Below are positions 45,725 to 53,808 of a stretch of 64,000 nucleotides of DNA, piece after piece. The DNA comes from Paenibacillus taichungensis (GTDB taxonomy: Bacteria > Bacillota > Bacilli > Paenibacillales > Paenibacillaceae): NCBI RefSeq assembly GCF_003287275.1, contig NZ_QEVW01000002.1, forward strand, positions 62,001 to 126,000, given 5' to 3'. Position 1 is the first letter of the stretch, and each line of letters begins with the position of its first letter. The notes below the pieces were generated by a model, which saw only the letters and a program-made list of their open reading frames with translations, ran no database searches and had not been told where the DNA came from. The position numbers were made by a program, and so were the translations under genes.

Positions 45725-46636
45725 TTACGCTTTGGGTTTAGGCGCAGCCTTCTTTCTTTTGGCAGGAGCGGGGGACTCTGTTTCTCCTCCAGCCACTGCT
45801 TGGACCGAAGTTTTCTTCGGAGCACGTTTCTTGGGTTTGGCTGTGGTGGTTCCGGGATCGGTTGGAATGGGCTTCACAGCTTCAATACTTGCTTGCAGTG
45901 CTGCCATGAGATCCATGACATTCGCTTCCGGCTTGGCAGGGGCAATTTTGATTTCTTCACCCGCTACTTTGTGATTGATCAGATCCAGCAGTTTGGCGCG
46001 ATAGTCGTCTGTATATTTACCAGGTTCAAACGGAGTAGATAACTGATCGATCAGCAATTTGGCCATCGTCAATTCCTTCTCGTTTACGTTCAGAACCTCG
46101 GGCAGGTTGGGAACCTGAGAGACGGGACGAATCTCGTCCGGATAGAAAATGGTTTCCATGGAGAGGCAATCGTCCAGCACACGAATGGCGGCCAAACTAC
46201 TTTTGGAGCGAATGGATATCTTGGCGATGCCAATCTTTCCTGTATCCCGCATGGCTGTCATTAATAGCTGGTAGGCGTTTCCTCCCGCTTGATCGGGAGA
46301 GAGGTAATACGTTTTTTGAAAATAAATCGGATCGATCTCCGTTAAATCCACGAAATCCAGAATGGTAATGGTTTTGCTGCTGGAATCATTTAACGCTTCA
46401 AGCTCGTCCTTTTCGAACAAGACGAATTTGCCTTTCTCATATTCATATCCTTTGGTGATCTCTTCCCATTGAACCTCAACTTCACAGGAAGGGCATTTAC
46501 GTACATAAGCAAGTGGACTGCCGCAGACTTTGTGAATGTAACGCATGGAGATGTCTTTGTCTTCGGTAGCCGAAAACATTTTGACAGGAACATGAACCAG
46601 ACCAAAGCTAATGGCACCTTTCCAGACCGTATGCAT
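45725..46636 (-). CDS. ku: Non-homologous end-joining protein Ku
   Basis: A 303-residue Ku with the usual start (MHTVWKGAISFGLVHVPVK), the YVRKCPSCEVEV, QKTYYLSPD and LPEVLNV blocks of the ring-forming core (1-255), and a Lys/Pro/Ala-rich C-terminal tail (about 265-303). Such tails bind DNA and let Ku slide along the helix. It binds DNA double-strand ends and recruits LigD. RBS AAAGGAG precedes ATG 46636. It lies on the same strand as the split LigD genes, 2.6 kb away, separated by the germination permease and dioxygenase genes. Confidence 0.96.
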   Translation of the reverse strand: MHTVWKGAISFGLVHVPVKMFSATEDKDISMRYIHKVCGSPLAYVRKCPSCEVEVQWEEITKGYEYEKGKFVLFEKDELEALNDSSSKTITILDFVDLTEIDPIYFQKTYYLSPDQAGGNAYQLLMTAMRDTGKIGIAKISIRSKSSLAAIRVLDDCLSMETIFYPDEIRPVSQVPNLPEVLNVNEKELTMAKLLIDQLSTPFEPGKYTDDYRAKLLDLINHKVAGEEIKIAPAKPEANVMDLMAALQASIEAVKPIPTDPGTTTAKPKKRAPKKTSVQAVAGGETESPAPAKRKKAAPKPKA

Positions 46637-46831
46637 AAACGGCTCCTTTCCGAGAACATTTTAGGTATAGTATGGGCATTTCACGGGCGGGATAACCCTA
46701 TTTTCCCGGATCGGTATGCTTCAGAAAGAGTGGGGGATGATAACAGAAACATCCTTGAAGATTTTCGCTTATAGCGTTGTTTTGAAAGAGGATGATGTTA
46801 GTTATTAACTATCACGTCAGGAGGTACCCCA

Positions 46832-47128
46832 ATGAAGAACAAACGAGACGAAGCTGAAGCTCACGCCCATGCGTTCTCTCCGTATCCTCGTGCCGAGTCG
46901 GAAGGGTCTGAAGGTTTTCATACACCTGCAACAGCGGTTAACTGGGAGGCTATTACCTCAGAAGAGCTGCCGCTTGACAGGGAATCGTTCATGCTGGACA
47001 TTGACCGGATGGTGAATGAGGGTCTGGGCGGTGGACAAGTTACAGAAGATAACGGATATATTGGTGAGAGTACAACAGATAGCATGGTGCGGGAATCGCA
47101 TGATGATCCGGAAGGGGAGTATGAATAA
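46832..47128 (+). CDS. Acidic hypothetical protein (98 aa)
   Basis: ATG 46832 has caggagg upstream, so translation is likely. The protein is strongly acidic (many Glu/Asp), Ser/Gly-rich and without hydrophobic helices, which suggests an unstructured chain; DRESFMLDIDRMVNEGLGGG is the only helix-like part. It starts just before the H-type SASP gene (two-base gap), and both are divergent from ku. That coupling suggests a spore-related role, but I do not recognise the family. Confidence 0.65.
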   Translation: MKNKRDEAEAHAHAFSPYPRAESEGSEGFHTPATAVNWEAITSEELPLDRESFMLDIDRMVNEGLGGGQVTEDNGYIGESTTDSMVRESHDDPEGEYE

Positions 47129-47130
47129 CA

Positions 47131-47310
47131 ATGATGGATGTGAAACGTGCAAAAGCCATTTATGATTCCAAAGATACGATTGCTGTTACATTGGAAGGAG
47201 ATCCGGTCTGGATCGAAAATGTGGATGAAGCCAATGGCATGGCAACGGTGCAGGTTGGCAGCAGACCGGGGAATACCCAGACGGTACGTGTAGACCGTTT
47301 GGAAGAGTAA
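47131..47310 (+). CDS. sspH: H-type small acid-soluble spore protein
   Basis: A 59-residue protein (ATG 47131; ATG 47134 also possible). It reads DVKRAKAIYDSKDTIAVTLE, then GDPVWIENVDEANGMATVQV and TVRVDRLEE, which matches the SspH family pattern (RAK start, xVxWIxxVDExNGxAxV core). SspH proteins are minor SASPs made in the forespore and found in the spore core. It lies directly after the 98-aa acidic gene and before a terminator, divergent from ku. Confidence 0.85.
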   Translation: MMDVKRAKAIYDSKDTIAVTLEGDPVWIENVDEANGMATVQVGSRPGNTQTVRVDRLEE

Positions 47311-47342
47311 AAGAGAACATCTGGTATAGGATGTCTAGGGAA

Positions 47343-47375
47343 GGCCGGTGCCGTCAGGTGCCGGTTTATTTGTCA
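47343..47375 (+). terminator. Terminator after sspH
   Basis: CCGGTGCC and GGTGCCGG form a stem with two wobble pairs around a gtca loop, followed by TTTATTTGT. Confidence 0.65.
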
Positions 47376-47503
47376 TTCGTGTGAATGGTGGCCTATCTTC
47401 CGTTCTGCTTCTGATCCTTCGATGTTGCGGGGTGAGAATGGGACCGATATAATAAGGTTCAAAGTGAACTCAGGCGGCTTGACCGCCAAAGGTGGGGCGT
47501 ATA

Positions 47504-47986
47504 TTGAATCAGACGCATGAGCAGTGGGTGTATCACTCCCATGGCATTGCAGATACAGAAGTACTCGCGTCCGCACTCGCTGAACAGGCAATCGCCGGCA
47601 TGGTGATTGCACTAGACGGTGATTTGGGCGCGGGCAAAACGGCATTTTCGCAAAAGTTTGCCTGGCATTTGGGTGTACGTGAAGTGGTTAATAGCCCCAC
47701 GTTTACATTAATTAAGGAATACGAAGGGCGTCTGCCCTTGTATCACATGGATGTGTACCGCATATCGCTGGAAGAAGCGGACGAGCTTGGACTGGATGAG
47801 TATTTCTATGGTACCGGAGTCAGTCTGGTGGAATGGTCCAGCATCATTCCGGAATTGCTGCCGCAGGAACACCTGCATGTGCAGATCGAGACGATGGGTC
47901 CAGAGGATCGAACGATTACGCTGGATGGGTATGGCGAGACTTATGCTGCCATGTGCCGACAGTTCAGACAGAATGGAGTCAAATGA
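47504..47986 (+). CDS. tsaE: tRNA threonylcarbamoyladenosine biosynthesis ATPase TsaE
   Basis: A 160-residue P-loop ATPase. Walker A is LDGDLGAGKTAFSQ, then VNSPTFTLIKEYEG and the YHMDVYRI and LVEWS motifs of the family. It works with TsaB and TsaD to place the t6A modification on ANN-decoding tRNAs. The start is taken as TTG 47504, seven bases after AGGTGGGG; GTG 47492 lies within that RBS. The stop overlaps the tsaB start (ATGATGATG), so the two are coupled. Confidence 0.93.
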   Translation: MNQTHEQWVYHSHGIADTEVLASALAEQAIAGMVIALDGDLGAGKTAFSQKFAWHLGVREVVNSPTFTLIKEYEGRLPLYHMDVYRISLEEADELGLDEYFYGTGVSLVEWSSIIPELLPQEHLHVQIETMGPEDRTITLDGYGETYAAMCRQFRQNGVK

Positions 47987-48837
47987 TGATGGAAGATTTA
48001 CAAAAACAGCCGCGCCAGCGGTTTTTGGCGTTGGATACATCGACTGCGGTGATGGCAGCCTCAGTTATGGAAGGCCACGCTCTTCTGGAAGAACGTAATG
48101 AACGTGCAGAACGCAACCATTCGGTACACGTCGTGCCTGTAATGGAGCAGCTGCTGGAAGCTAGCAGCACGCAGCCGGGACAGCTGGACGGTGTTGCCGT
48201 TGGCATTGGCCCTGGCTCGTACACGGGCATCCGCATTGCGGTGACCGCGGCAAAAACGTTAGCCTGGGCGTGGGACATCCCCGTTGTCGGGGTGTCTAGC
48301 CTTCAGGCCCTGGCCTGGGGCGGCTGGCACAGCGGCCTCGCCGCCAAGGCTGAAGCTGCGGCAGAGGATGCCGCAGCAGGGGCTGGCGGAACGCCATCCG
48401 CGGACCAGGGCGGCACAGGTGCCGCCCCTGTCCACTGGATCGTTCCGCTTGTGGATGCACGGCGCGGTCAAGCCTATACCGCGCTGTTTGCCTCCGCCGG
48501 GAGCGCTGCGCCCCGGCGGCTGGCGCCAGATGCCATCCGTCTGGTGGACGGATGGCTGGAAGCCCTCGCCGCCCGCATGGCGGAAGCGGCGCCGGAAGAG
48601 CGGCCCGCTGCCGTCTGGATTGTCGGCGAGACGGGCCCGCATGCGGCAGCTGCGGCTGAGCTTCGCTGCCCTGCAGGAACGGCGCTCCAGCTCGTATCCT
48701 ATGAGCTGGAGGGCCGCTGGGTTGGGCGCTTAGGCGCCGAGGCGCTGCTTGCAGGTCAGCGAGATGACGTGCATGCGCTCGTGCCCAACTATACCCAGCT
48801 GGCTGAAGCGGAAGCCAACCTGCTGCGCAAAGGCTAA
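47986..48837 (+). CDS. tsaB: tRNA threonylcarbamoyladenosine biosynthesis protein TsaB
   Basis: A 283-residue ASKHA-fold protein. The core motifs are FLALDTSTAVMAASV at the start and GIGPGSYTGIRIAVTAAKTL. TsaB dimerises with TsaD as a scaffold for t6A synthesis. Three consecutive ATGs (47983, 47986, 47989) follow GGAG; the middle one has the best spacing. The region from about 48300 to 48780 is clearly more GC-rich than its neighbours and codes for long Ala/Gly/Arg stretches (AKAEAAAEDAAAGAGG), an insertion or drift relative to the compact family form. Confidence 0.92.
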   Translation: MMEDLQKQPRQRFLALDTSTAVMAASVMEGHALLEERNERAERNHSVHVVPVMEQLLEASSTQPGQLDGVAVGIGPGSYTGIRIAVTAAKTLAWAWDIPVVGVSSLQALAWGGWHSGLAAKAEAAAEDAAAGAGGTPSADQGGTGAAPVHWIVPLVDARRGQAYTALFASAGSAAPRRLAPDAIRLVDGWLEALAARMAEAAPEERPAAVWIVGETGPHAAAAAELRCPAGTALQLVSYELEGRWVGRLGAEALLAGQRDDVHALVPNYTQLAEAEANLLRKG

Positions 48838-48854
48838 AAGGGGAGGGGAAGCAG

Positions 48855-49376
48855 ATGGACAACGTGGAGAATGACGAGCAGGAGGCAGCGCTTCAGTTCA
48901 GGTTCATGACTCTGGATGATATTCCCGATGTAATGATTATCGAACATGAAGCTTTCACCCTGCCCTGGACGGAAGAAGCATTTCAAAATGAATTGACACA
49001 CAATCATTTTGCTAAATATATGGTCATGGAACTGGAAGGTACAGCGATCGGCTACGCCGGTATGTGGACAATCATGGATGAAGCCCACATTACCAATATT
49101 GCAGTCCGGGAAGCCTATCGTGGGCGCAAGCTCGGTGAGAAGCTGCTGGACGAACTGATGAGAACAGCGGCATATCTCGGGATGGAACGAATGACGCTGG
49201 AAGTCAGGGTTTCGAATCGGATTGCCCAGAGCTTGTATCAGAAAAAAGGGTTTGAATCGGCTGGTCTTCGCAAAGGGTATTACTCCGACAATGGGGAAGA
49301 TGCGATGATTATGTGGGCGAATTTGCCGCCTGCGAGCCGGAGCGGCGAAGAGGAAGGAAGCGTAACGGATTCATGA
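48855..49376 (+). CDS. rimI: Ribosomal protein S18-alanine N-acetyltransferase
   Basis: A 173-residue GNAT enzyme. Acetyl-CoA binding is seen in [20 protein letters not shown], and the C-terminal block [16 protein letters not shown] with [12 protein letters not shown] is typical of RimI, which acetylates the N-terminal alanine of ribosomal protein S18. RBS ggggagggg precedes ATG 48855. It is placed between tsaB and tsaD, as in B. subtilis (ydiD), and overlaps tsaD by four bases. Confidence 0.94.
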   Translation: MDNVENDEQEAALQFRFMTLDDIPDVMIIEHEAFTLPWTEEAFQNELTHNHFAKYMVMELEGTAIGYAGMWTIMDEAHITNIAVREAYRGRKLGEKLLDELMRTAAYLGMERMTLEVRVSNRIAQSLYQKKGFESAGLRKGYYSDNGEDAMIMWANLPPASRSGEEEGSVTDS

Positions 49377-50428
49377 AGGATTTCAATGAAAAGGTAAGTT
49401 CAGCACCATCTTATATATTGGCCGTGGAGACAAGCTGTGATGAAACATCCGTAGCGGTAGTCAAGGATGGACGAGAAGTGCTGTCCAATCTGATCTCCAG
49501 TCAGATCGAAACGCATAAGGCATTTGGCGGGGTTGTGCCTGAAGTAGCTTCACGTAAACACGTGGAAGTCATTACATTGATGTTGGAACAGGCTATTGAG
49601 CAATCCGGCATCCGTCCGCGTGATCTGAGTGCAATCGCCGTGACGCAAGGGCCTGGACTGGTTGGCGCATTGCTGGTGGGCATCGTGGCAGCGAAAACCA
49701 TGGCCATGGCACTTGGCAAACCGCTCATTGGCACACATCATATTGCGGGACATATCTATGCCAACAGACTTACCCATGAGCTGCAATATCCAGCGATGGC
49801 ACTGGTGGTTTCAGGGGGGCATACCGAGCTTGTGCATATGGAATCCGAAGGCAAGTTCAAACTGATCGGCCGTACACGTGACGATGCTGTAGGCGAGGCT
49901 TATGACAAAGTGGCGCGAGCACTGGGGTGTCCCTATCCGGGAGGACCGCACGTGGACCGGATGGCTGCTGAAGCAGAGCAGGCGGTACCTTTGCCACGCG
50001 TCTGGCTTGAAGCGGACTCTTATGATTTCAGCCTGAGCGGTCTGAAGTCTGCTGTACTGAATGTATTGAATCAAGCCAAAATGCGCGGAGAAACGCTTGA
50101 ACCATCCGCTGTGGCACGGGGCTTCCAGGAAGCTGTCGTCGAAGTTCTGGTAGAAAAAGCGGTAAGAGCTGTCCGTGAATATGGATCACGTCAATTGCTG
50201 TTATGCGGTGGCGTTGCGGCAAACCGGGGATTGCGTTCTGCTTTGCAGGAACGTTGTGCGAAGGAAGGGCTCGAATTGCTGATCCCGCCAATGGAGTATT
50301 GCACCGACAATGCAGCGATGATTGGAGCTGCGGCGTATTTGAAGTGGCAGCGGGGAGAAATCTCGGAATTCGATGCCAAAGCTGATCCTGGACTTTCACT
50401 TGAGGCATGGTCTGTTCAATCCCTATAG
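49373..50428 (+). CDS. tsaD: tRNA N6-adenosine threonylcarbamoyltransferase TsaD
   Basis: A 351-residue Kae1/Gcp family enzyme. The start [15 protein letters not shown] and [10 protein letters not shown] are conserved, the metal-binding histidines lie in [14 protein letters not shown], and the ASKHA signature continues with [24 protein letters not shown] and [12 protein letters not shown]. It transfers the threonylcarbamoyl group to A37 of tRNA. ATG 49373 overlaps the rimI stop. The tsaE-tsaB-rimI-tsaD set forms one operon. Confidence 0.96.
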   Translation: MKDFNEKVSSAPSYILAVETSCDETSVAVVKDGREVLSNLISSQIETHKAFGGVVPEVASRKHVEVITLMLEQAIEQSGIRPRDLSAIAVTQGPGLVGALLVGIVAAKTMAMALGKPLIGTHHIAGHIYANRLTHELQYPAMALVVSGGHTELVHMESEGKFKLIGRTRDDAVGEAYDKVARALGCPYPGGPHVDRMAAEAEQAVPLPRVWLEADSYDFSLSGLKSAVLNVLNQAKMRGETLEPSAVARGFQEAVVEVLVEKAVRAVREYGSRQLLLCGGVAANRGLRSALQERCAKEGLELLIPPMEYCTDNAAMIGAAAYLKWQRGEISEFDAKADPGLSLEAWSVQSL

Positions 50429-50450
50429 AATGATTCATGGATTTGCAGGC

Positions 50451-50479
50451 TTGACAGCTTCAAGGGAAGACTGTATATT
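50451..50479 (+). promoter_or_regulatory. Strong promoter after tsaD
   Basis: TTGACA (50451-50456) and TATATT (50474-50479) are 17 bp apart. Transcription would start near 50486, just before the rod-like RNA and upstream of the tandem T-boxes. Confidence 0.75.
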
Positions 50480-50485
50480 AATTAC

Positions 50486-50690
50486 AAATTAAAACAGGAA
50501 TACGATATGTTCAACTAAACATTTACACGATAGCTGAGAGTACAGAAATAACCTGCAGAAGCGAAGCGTTCGCCTTTATCACCGGATTTTCCCTTTTAGA
50601 GAAGGGAATCAAAGAAATCTGGGGATAACAGCGTTCGGAAGGTTGTTCTGGAGCGCCAGTGTAAATATTCATTTGTTGAACTTATATAGA
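50486..50690 (+). ncRNA. Rod-like structured RNA, possibly 6S-like
   Basis: Nested helices fold 50509-50681 into one long irregular hairpin: GTTCAAC/GTTGAAC (50509, 50675), TTTACAC/GTGTAAA (50522, 50659), CAGAA/TTCTG (50543, 50646), AACCT/AGGTT (50550, 50640), a 12-bp helix with one mismatch (50577-50588 with 50616-50627) and apical TTCCCTT/AAGGGAA (50589, 50602). A central bubble (50555-50576 against 50628-50639) can hold a small GCGAA/TTCGC hairpin. Length, rod shape and central bubble resemble 6S RNA. No T-box or known riboswitch motif is present, and no terminator follows before the first T-box. Confidence 0.5.
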
Positions 50691-50705
50691 TTCCTGAACT
50701 GAAAA

Positions 50706-51086
50706 CGCAATGAACAGGAACAGTAGGGCAATTCCCGGTCATAGAGAGCTGCGGGGTGGTGCAACGCAGTCGAAGGAAACCTGAAACTCACCTGGAAGCG
50801 GAACGATGGAACACGGTAACTCCCTGGGAGAAGCCGAAGGCCGATGATGGCCCAAAGTACATGGTTACGGGTTGCCTCCGTGAAAGGGCCGTTGTTGATG
50901 GAATACGGATGACATTATCGGTAGAAAATCAACAATAACTGAGGGGGCTTTTGTCACTTTGGGCAATGATAAGGTATGGACGCATACAGGATCAGCTCGA
51001 AGGAAATGAAAGTCAACAAGAGTGGTACCGCGAAGGTGAACAGCCTGTCGTCTCTTGCATTATTGCAGGAGATGGCAGGCTTTTTT
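50706..51086 (+). promoter_or_regulatory. T-box leader 1, leucine specifier (CUC)
   Basis: Stem I with the AGAGAGCTGCGGGGTGGTGC segment is followed by the specifier loop GAAACTCACC, in which CTC (50787-50789) is a leucine codon. The T-box sequence AGAGTGGTACCGCG lies at 51019-51032, and a terminator (GCCTG...TCTC with GAGA...CAGGC, then TTTTTT) at 51043-51086. Uncharged tRNA-Leu would stabilise the antiterminator. Confidence 0.92.
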
Positions 51087-51128
51087 GATTTTCAAAATGG
51101 TGATGTAATTCATGGTCACATATCATAA

Positions 51129-51492
51129 ATGTAATGAACGGGAGCAGTAAAACGATAAAGCGCTCAGAGAGCTGCGGGATGGTGCGACGCAGTGGCTGGA
51201 ATCGTTCGAATCTCGCCCGGGAACGGAGCTGTGGAAACAGGTGAGACCATGTCTCACCCCTTGTCCTTGTAACTAAAGGGCATCGTGGTACACAGCAACG
51301 GCTAACCTCCGTTATAGGGTGTTTCTCCTGCTGGATCGGTTGTTATTGTTGCGTATACGCAGCTGCAATGGATCTATGCTGGAGACGACGAGGTGGATGG
51401 TGCCTGGCGCAAGCCGGGACTATCAAGCAAGAGTGGTACCGCGGAGGGATAATAACCCGCCGTCTCTTAGATGAGATGGCGGGTTATTTGTG
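51129..51492 (+). promoter_or_regulatory. T-box leader 2, leucine specifier (CUC)
   Basis: A second complete T-box follows in tandem: stem I AGAGAGCTGCGGGATGGTGC, specifier loop GAATCTCGCC with CTC at 51212-51214, T-box AGAGTGGTACCGCG at 51430-51443, and a terminator AACCCGCC-g-TCTC / GAGA-t-GGCGGGTT at 51454-51486. Two stops in series give tighter control of leuA by leucine starvation. The remaining 51493-51682 holds nothing else I can support. Confidence 0.92.
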
Positions 51493-51682
51493 TTTGCTGC
51501 CGGCAGCAGGGTGGGCGATGGGAATCGATAATCATGGTTAAGAAAAAGAAATAAGTCCGGCGTGCAAGTCGACGTGCACTTCGGCATGGAATGCAAAATC
51601 AATAAACATAGAAAACGGGAAGTGAACGCCGCGTTCCGATCCCCAAAATCCAATATACATTCAAATTTGATGGAGGTTGATG

Positions 51683-53242
51683 ATGATGACAACGAACAAT
51701 AACAAACGCATGATTGAGATTTTTGATACAACACTGCGCGATGGAGAACAAGCACCGGGAGCCAGTCTGCAGCCTGAGCAAAAAATTGAACTGGCACATC
51801 AGTTGGCTTCTCTGGGCATTGACGTCATCGAGCCTGGATTCCCGATCTCAAGCCCAGGTGAGTTCGCGGCGGTTCAGGCGATTTCCAGACAACTGCAAAA
51901 CGTGGAGATTTGCGGATTTGCGCGTGCGGTCAAAGGAGATATTGATGCCGCCGTGCGAGCAACAGCTGACGCAGCGCGCCGCCGTATTCACCTGTTTATC
52001 TCCTCTTCGGACATCCATATTGAGCATCAACTGCGTCGTCCGCGTAGTGAAGTCGTGGCTACTGCTCGGGAGATGGTCTCCTATGCACGTCAGTTCACGG
52101 ATATTGTGGAGTTCACCGCCATGGATGCGGCACGTACGAAGATGGATGATCTGATTGAAATGGTTGAGGTAGCCATTGAAGCGGGAGCAAGTATTATCAA
52201 TTTGCCAGATACGGTCGGGTACGCACTGCCGCATGAATATGGAGAGATGTTCCGTCAGGTACGTGAGGGTGCAAGAGGTGGAGATAAGGTTCGTTACAGC
52301 GCACACTGTCATAACGATTTGGGGCTTGCAGTTGCCAACAGTCTGGCCGCGATTGCCAACGGTGCTTCCCAGATCGAAGTAACCATCAATGGTGTGGGAG
52401 AACGGACGGGCAACTGTGCCCTGGAGGAACTGATTATGGCTCTGGAGACACGGGGAGATGTAATTGGTGCAACGACAAATATCAAACTGAACCAGATGTA
52501 TGAGACTTCCCGTCAGATTAGCCGTGCGATGCATTTCCCAATTGCCTACAACAAACCGGTGGTAGGGCGTAATGCCTTCCAGCATGAGTCTGGTATTCAT
52601 CAGGATGGTCTGCTCAAGAATCGGAGTACGTATGAGATTATGGACCCGGAAGCGCTGGGCATTCCACGCAGCATGATTATTCTGGGCAAACACTCCGGGC
52701 GTCACGCTTTGAAAGATCGGGTTCGCAAATATGGCTTTGAACCGGATGAGCAGCAAATGGAACAACTGTATGAGATATTTAAAGAAACTGCCGATCAACA
52801 GAAAGTGGTCAGTGATGACCAGTTATTGCAGATGGTGAGCCAGACCATGAATATTCCTGCACAGGATTATGAACTGGTTGAATTGCAGGTTACGGCGGGA
52901 AGCATGACGGATCGAATGGCAGCGGTTCGTATTCGCACGAGCGCAGGGGAGCAATCCTATTCTGCGGTTGGCGGTGGTCCGGTAGATGCGACGATTCGTG
53001 CGATTGGTCAAAGTATCTCGGACGACATTACGTTTGTCGATATGGAGATGCACGCACTGAGCGGCGGAGAGGCTGCGAGTGCAGAAGCTGCGGTTACCGT
53101 AGAACGTGCAGGACGTGAATTCAGAGGAACTGCCACACACAATGATATTGTCATGGCAGCCGGTCTGGCTTATGTAGCAGCATGCAATGCGGCCGGACTG
53201 AAGGCGGAGTCTTCTGAAAGTGATGAATCAGTGCACGCGTAA
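51683..53242 (+). CDS. leuA: 2-isopropylmalate synthase
   Basis: A 519-residue enzyme of full length. The catalytic HMGL-like domain has FDTTLRDGEQAPGASL, the metal-binding SAHCHNDLGLAVANS and GNCALEEL, and the C-terminal LeuA dimer domain (about 385-510) binds leucine for feedback inhibition. It condenses acetyl-CoA with 2-oxoisovalerate in the first step of leucine synthesis. GGAGG at 51672-51676 favours ATG 51683; ATGs at 51680 and 51686 are near. It is not in an ilv-leu operon but stands alone under two leucine T-boxes. Confidence 0.95.
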   Translation: MMTTNNNKRMIEIFDTTLRDGEQAPGASLQPEQKIELAHQLASLGIDVIEPGFPISSPGEFAAVQAISRQLQNVEICGFARAVKGDIDAAVRATADAARRRIHLFISSSDIHIEHQLRRPRSEVVATAREMVSYARQFTDIVEFTAMDAARTKMDDLIEMVEVAIEAGASIINLPDTVGYALPHEYGEMFRQVREGARGGDKVRYSAHCHNDLGLAVANSLAAIANGASQIEVTINGVGERTGNCALEELIMALETRGDVIGATTNIKLNQMYETSRQISRAMHFPIAYNKPVVGRNAFQHESGIHQDGLLKNRSTYEIMDPEALGIPRSMIILGKHSGRHALKDRVRKYGFEPDEQQMEQLYEIFKETADQQKVVSDDQLLQMVSQTMNIPAQDYELVELQVTAGSMTDRMAAVRIRTSAGEQSYSAVGGGPVDATIRAIGQSISDDITFVDMEMHALSGGEAASAEAAVTVERAGREFRGTATHNDIVMAAGLAYVAACNAAGLKAESSESDESVHA

Positions 53243-53300
53243 TATTACTTCCGCATATCACACCACATAACGTTGTACTTTGTAATCAAAAACAAACCAG

Positions 53301-53339
53301 AGCAGACCTTGAAATACAGAGGTCTGCTTTTGTCCTTTT
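53301..53339 (+). terminator. Terminator after leuA
   Basis: GCAGACCT pairs with AGGTCTGC and is followed by TTTTGTCCTTTT. Confidence 0.85.
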
Positions 53340-53391
53340 ATAGGAGTTAAAATGTGAGAGTTAGGATAGGTTTGTCAAGATGTGATTATAG

Positions 53392-53619
53392 TTATCCACA
53401 TATTCAGGATAATTTGTGGGTAACTCCAGCAAACCCAAACCAGTAATGTTTTCGAAAATAAAAGTCTTTAGGGGATAGAAGTTCCCTCTTATATCCACAA
53501 AGTTGTGGATAACGTGGATAACTTGGTGGATAAATATGGTTTTTGTGCAGAAAAAGCTATTCTACCGCCGTATAATTAAGTTGATTAAGTTGCTTGCTAT
53601 ATTGCTTTCTTGTGGATAA
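53392..53619. promoter_or_regulatory. Cluster of DnaA boxes in the leuA / ABC-F intergenic region
   Basis: Three perfect DnaA boxes are present: TTATCCACA at 53392-53400 (+), and its reverse complement TGTGGATAA at 53504-53512 and 53611-53619. One-mismatch boxes lie at 53415-53423 (TGTGGGTAA), 53491-53499 (ATATCCACA), 53513-53521 (CGTGGATAA) and 53525-53533 (GGTGGATAA). The surrounding sequence is AT-rich and carries no supported gene. This is not next to dnaA/dnaN, so it is probably not oriC; a DnaA-titration or regulatory cluster is more likely. Confidence 0.65.
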
Positions 53620-53716
53620 AGTAGAGGGCGAGAAACCGAAAAATAATTTTCATGATTCGATTGAATTTGACAATTATGAAAACACCCTTGTCAAAAACTC
53701 TGCGGATATTATCAAC

Positions 53717-53750
53717 AAAAAAAGCTGATTCCGTCAAGGAATCAGCTTTT
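53717..53750. terminator. Bidirectional terminator
   Basis: AAAAGCTGATTCC pairs with GGAATCAGCTTTT around gtcaa. It serves the minus-strand ABC-F gene and any transcript from the leuA side. Confidence 0.85.
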
Positions 53751-53808
53751 AAAATTGTTAAATGTTCCACGCCGCAGGGCAGCAGAAAATGCACTGGAGT
53801 GGTCCGGT

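Noticed and set aside
45611..46042. 143-aa plus-strand frame over the 3' end of ku
   Set aside because: It is antisense to the Lys/Ala-rich Ku tail and translates to Cys/Ser/Phe-rich low-complexity sequence.
50756..50938. 60-aa plus-strand frame
   Set aside because: It lies inside stem-loop regions of the first T-box leader and has no RBS.
51848..52798. 316-aa minus-strand frame within leuA
   Set aside because: Antisense shadow of a clear 2-isopropylmalate synthase gene.
53392..53619. Chromosomal origin of replication
   Set aside because: DnaA boxes are dense, but dnaA, dnaN, rpmH and gyr genes are absent from the flanks, so a regulatory cluster is more likely than oriC.
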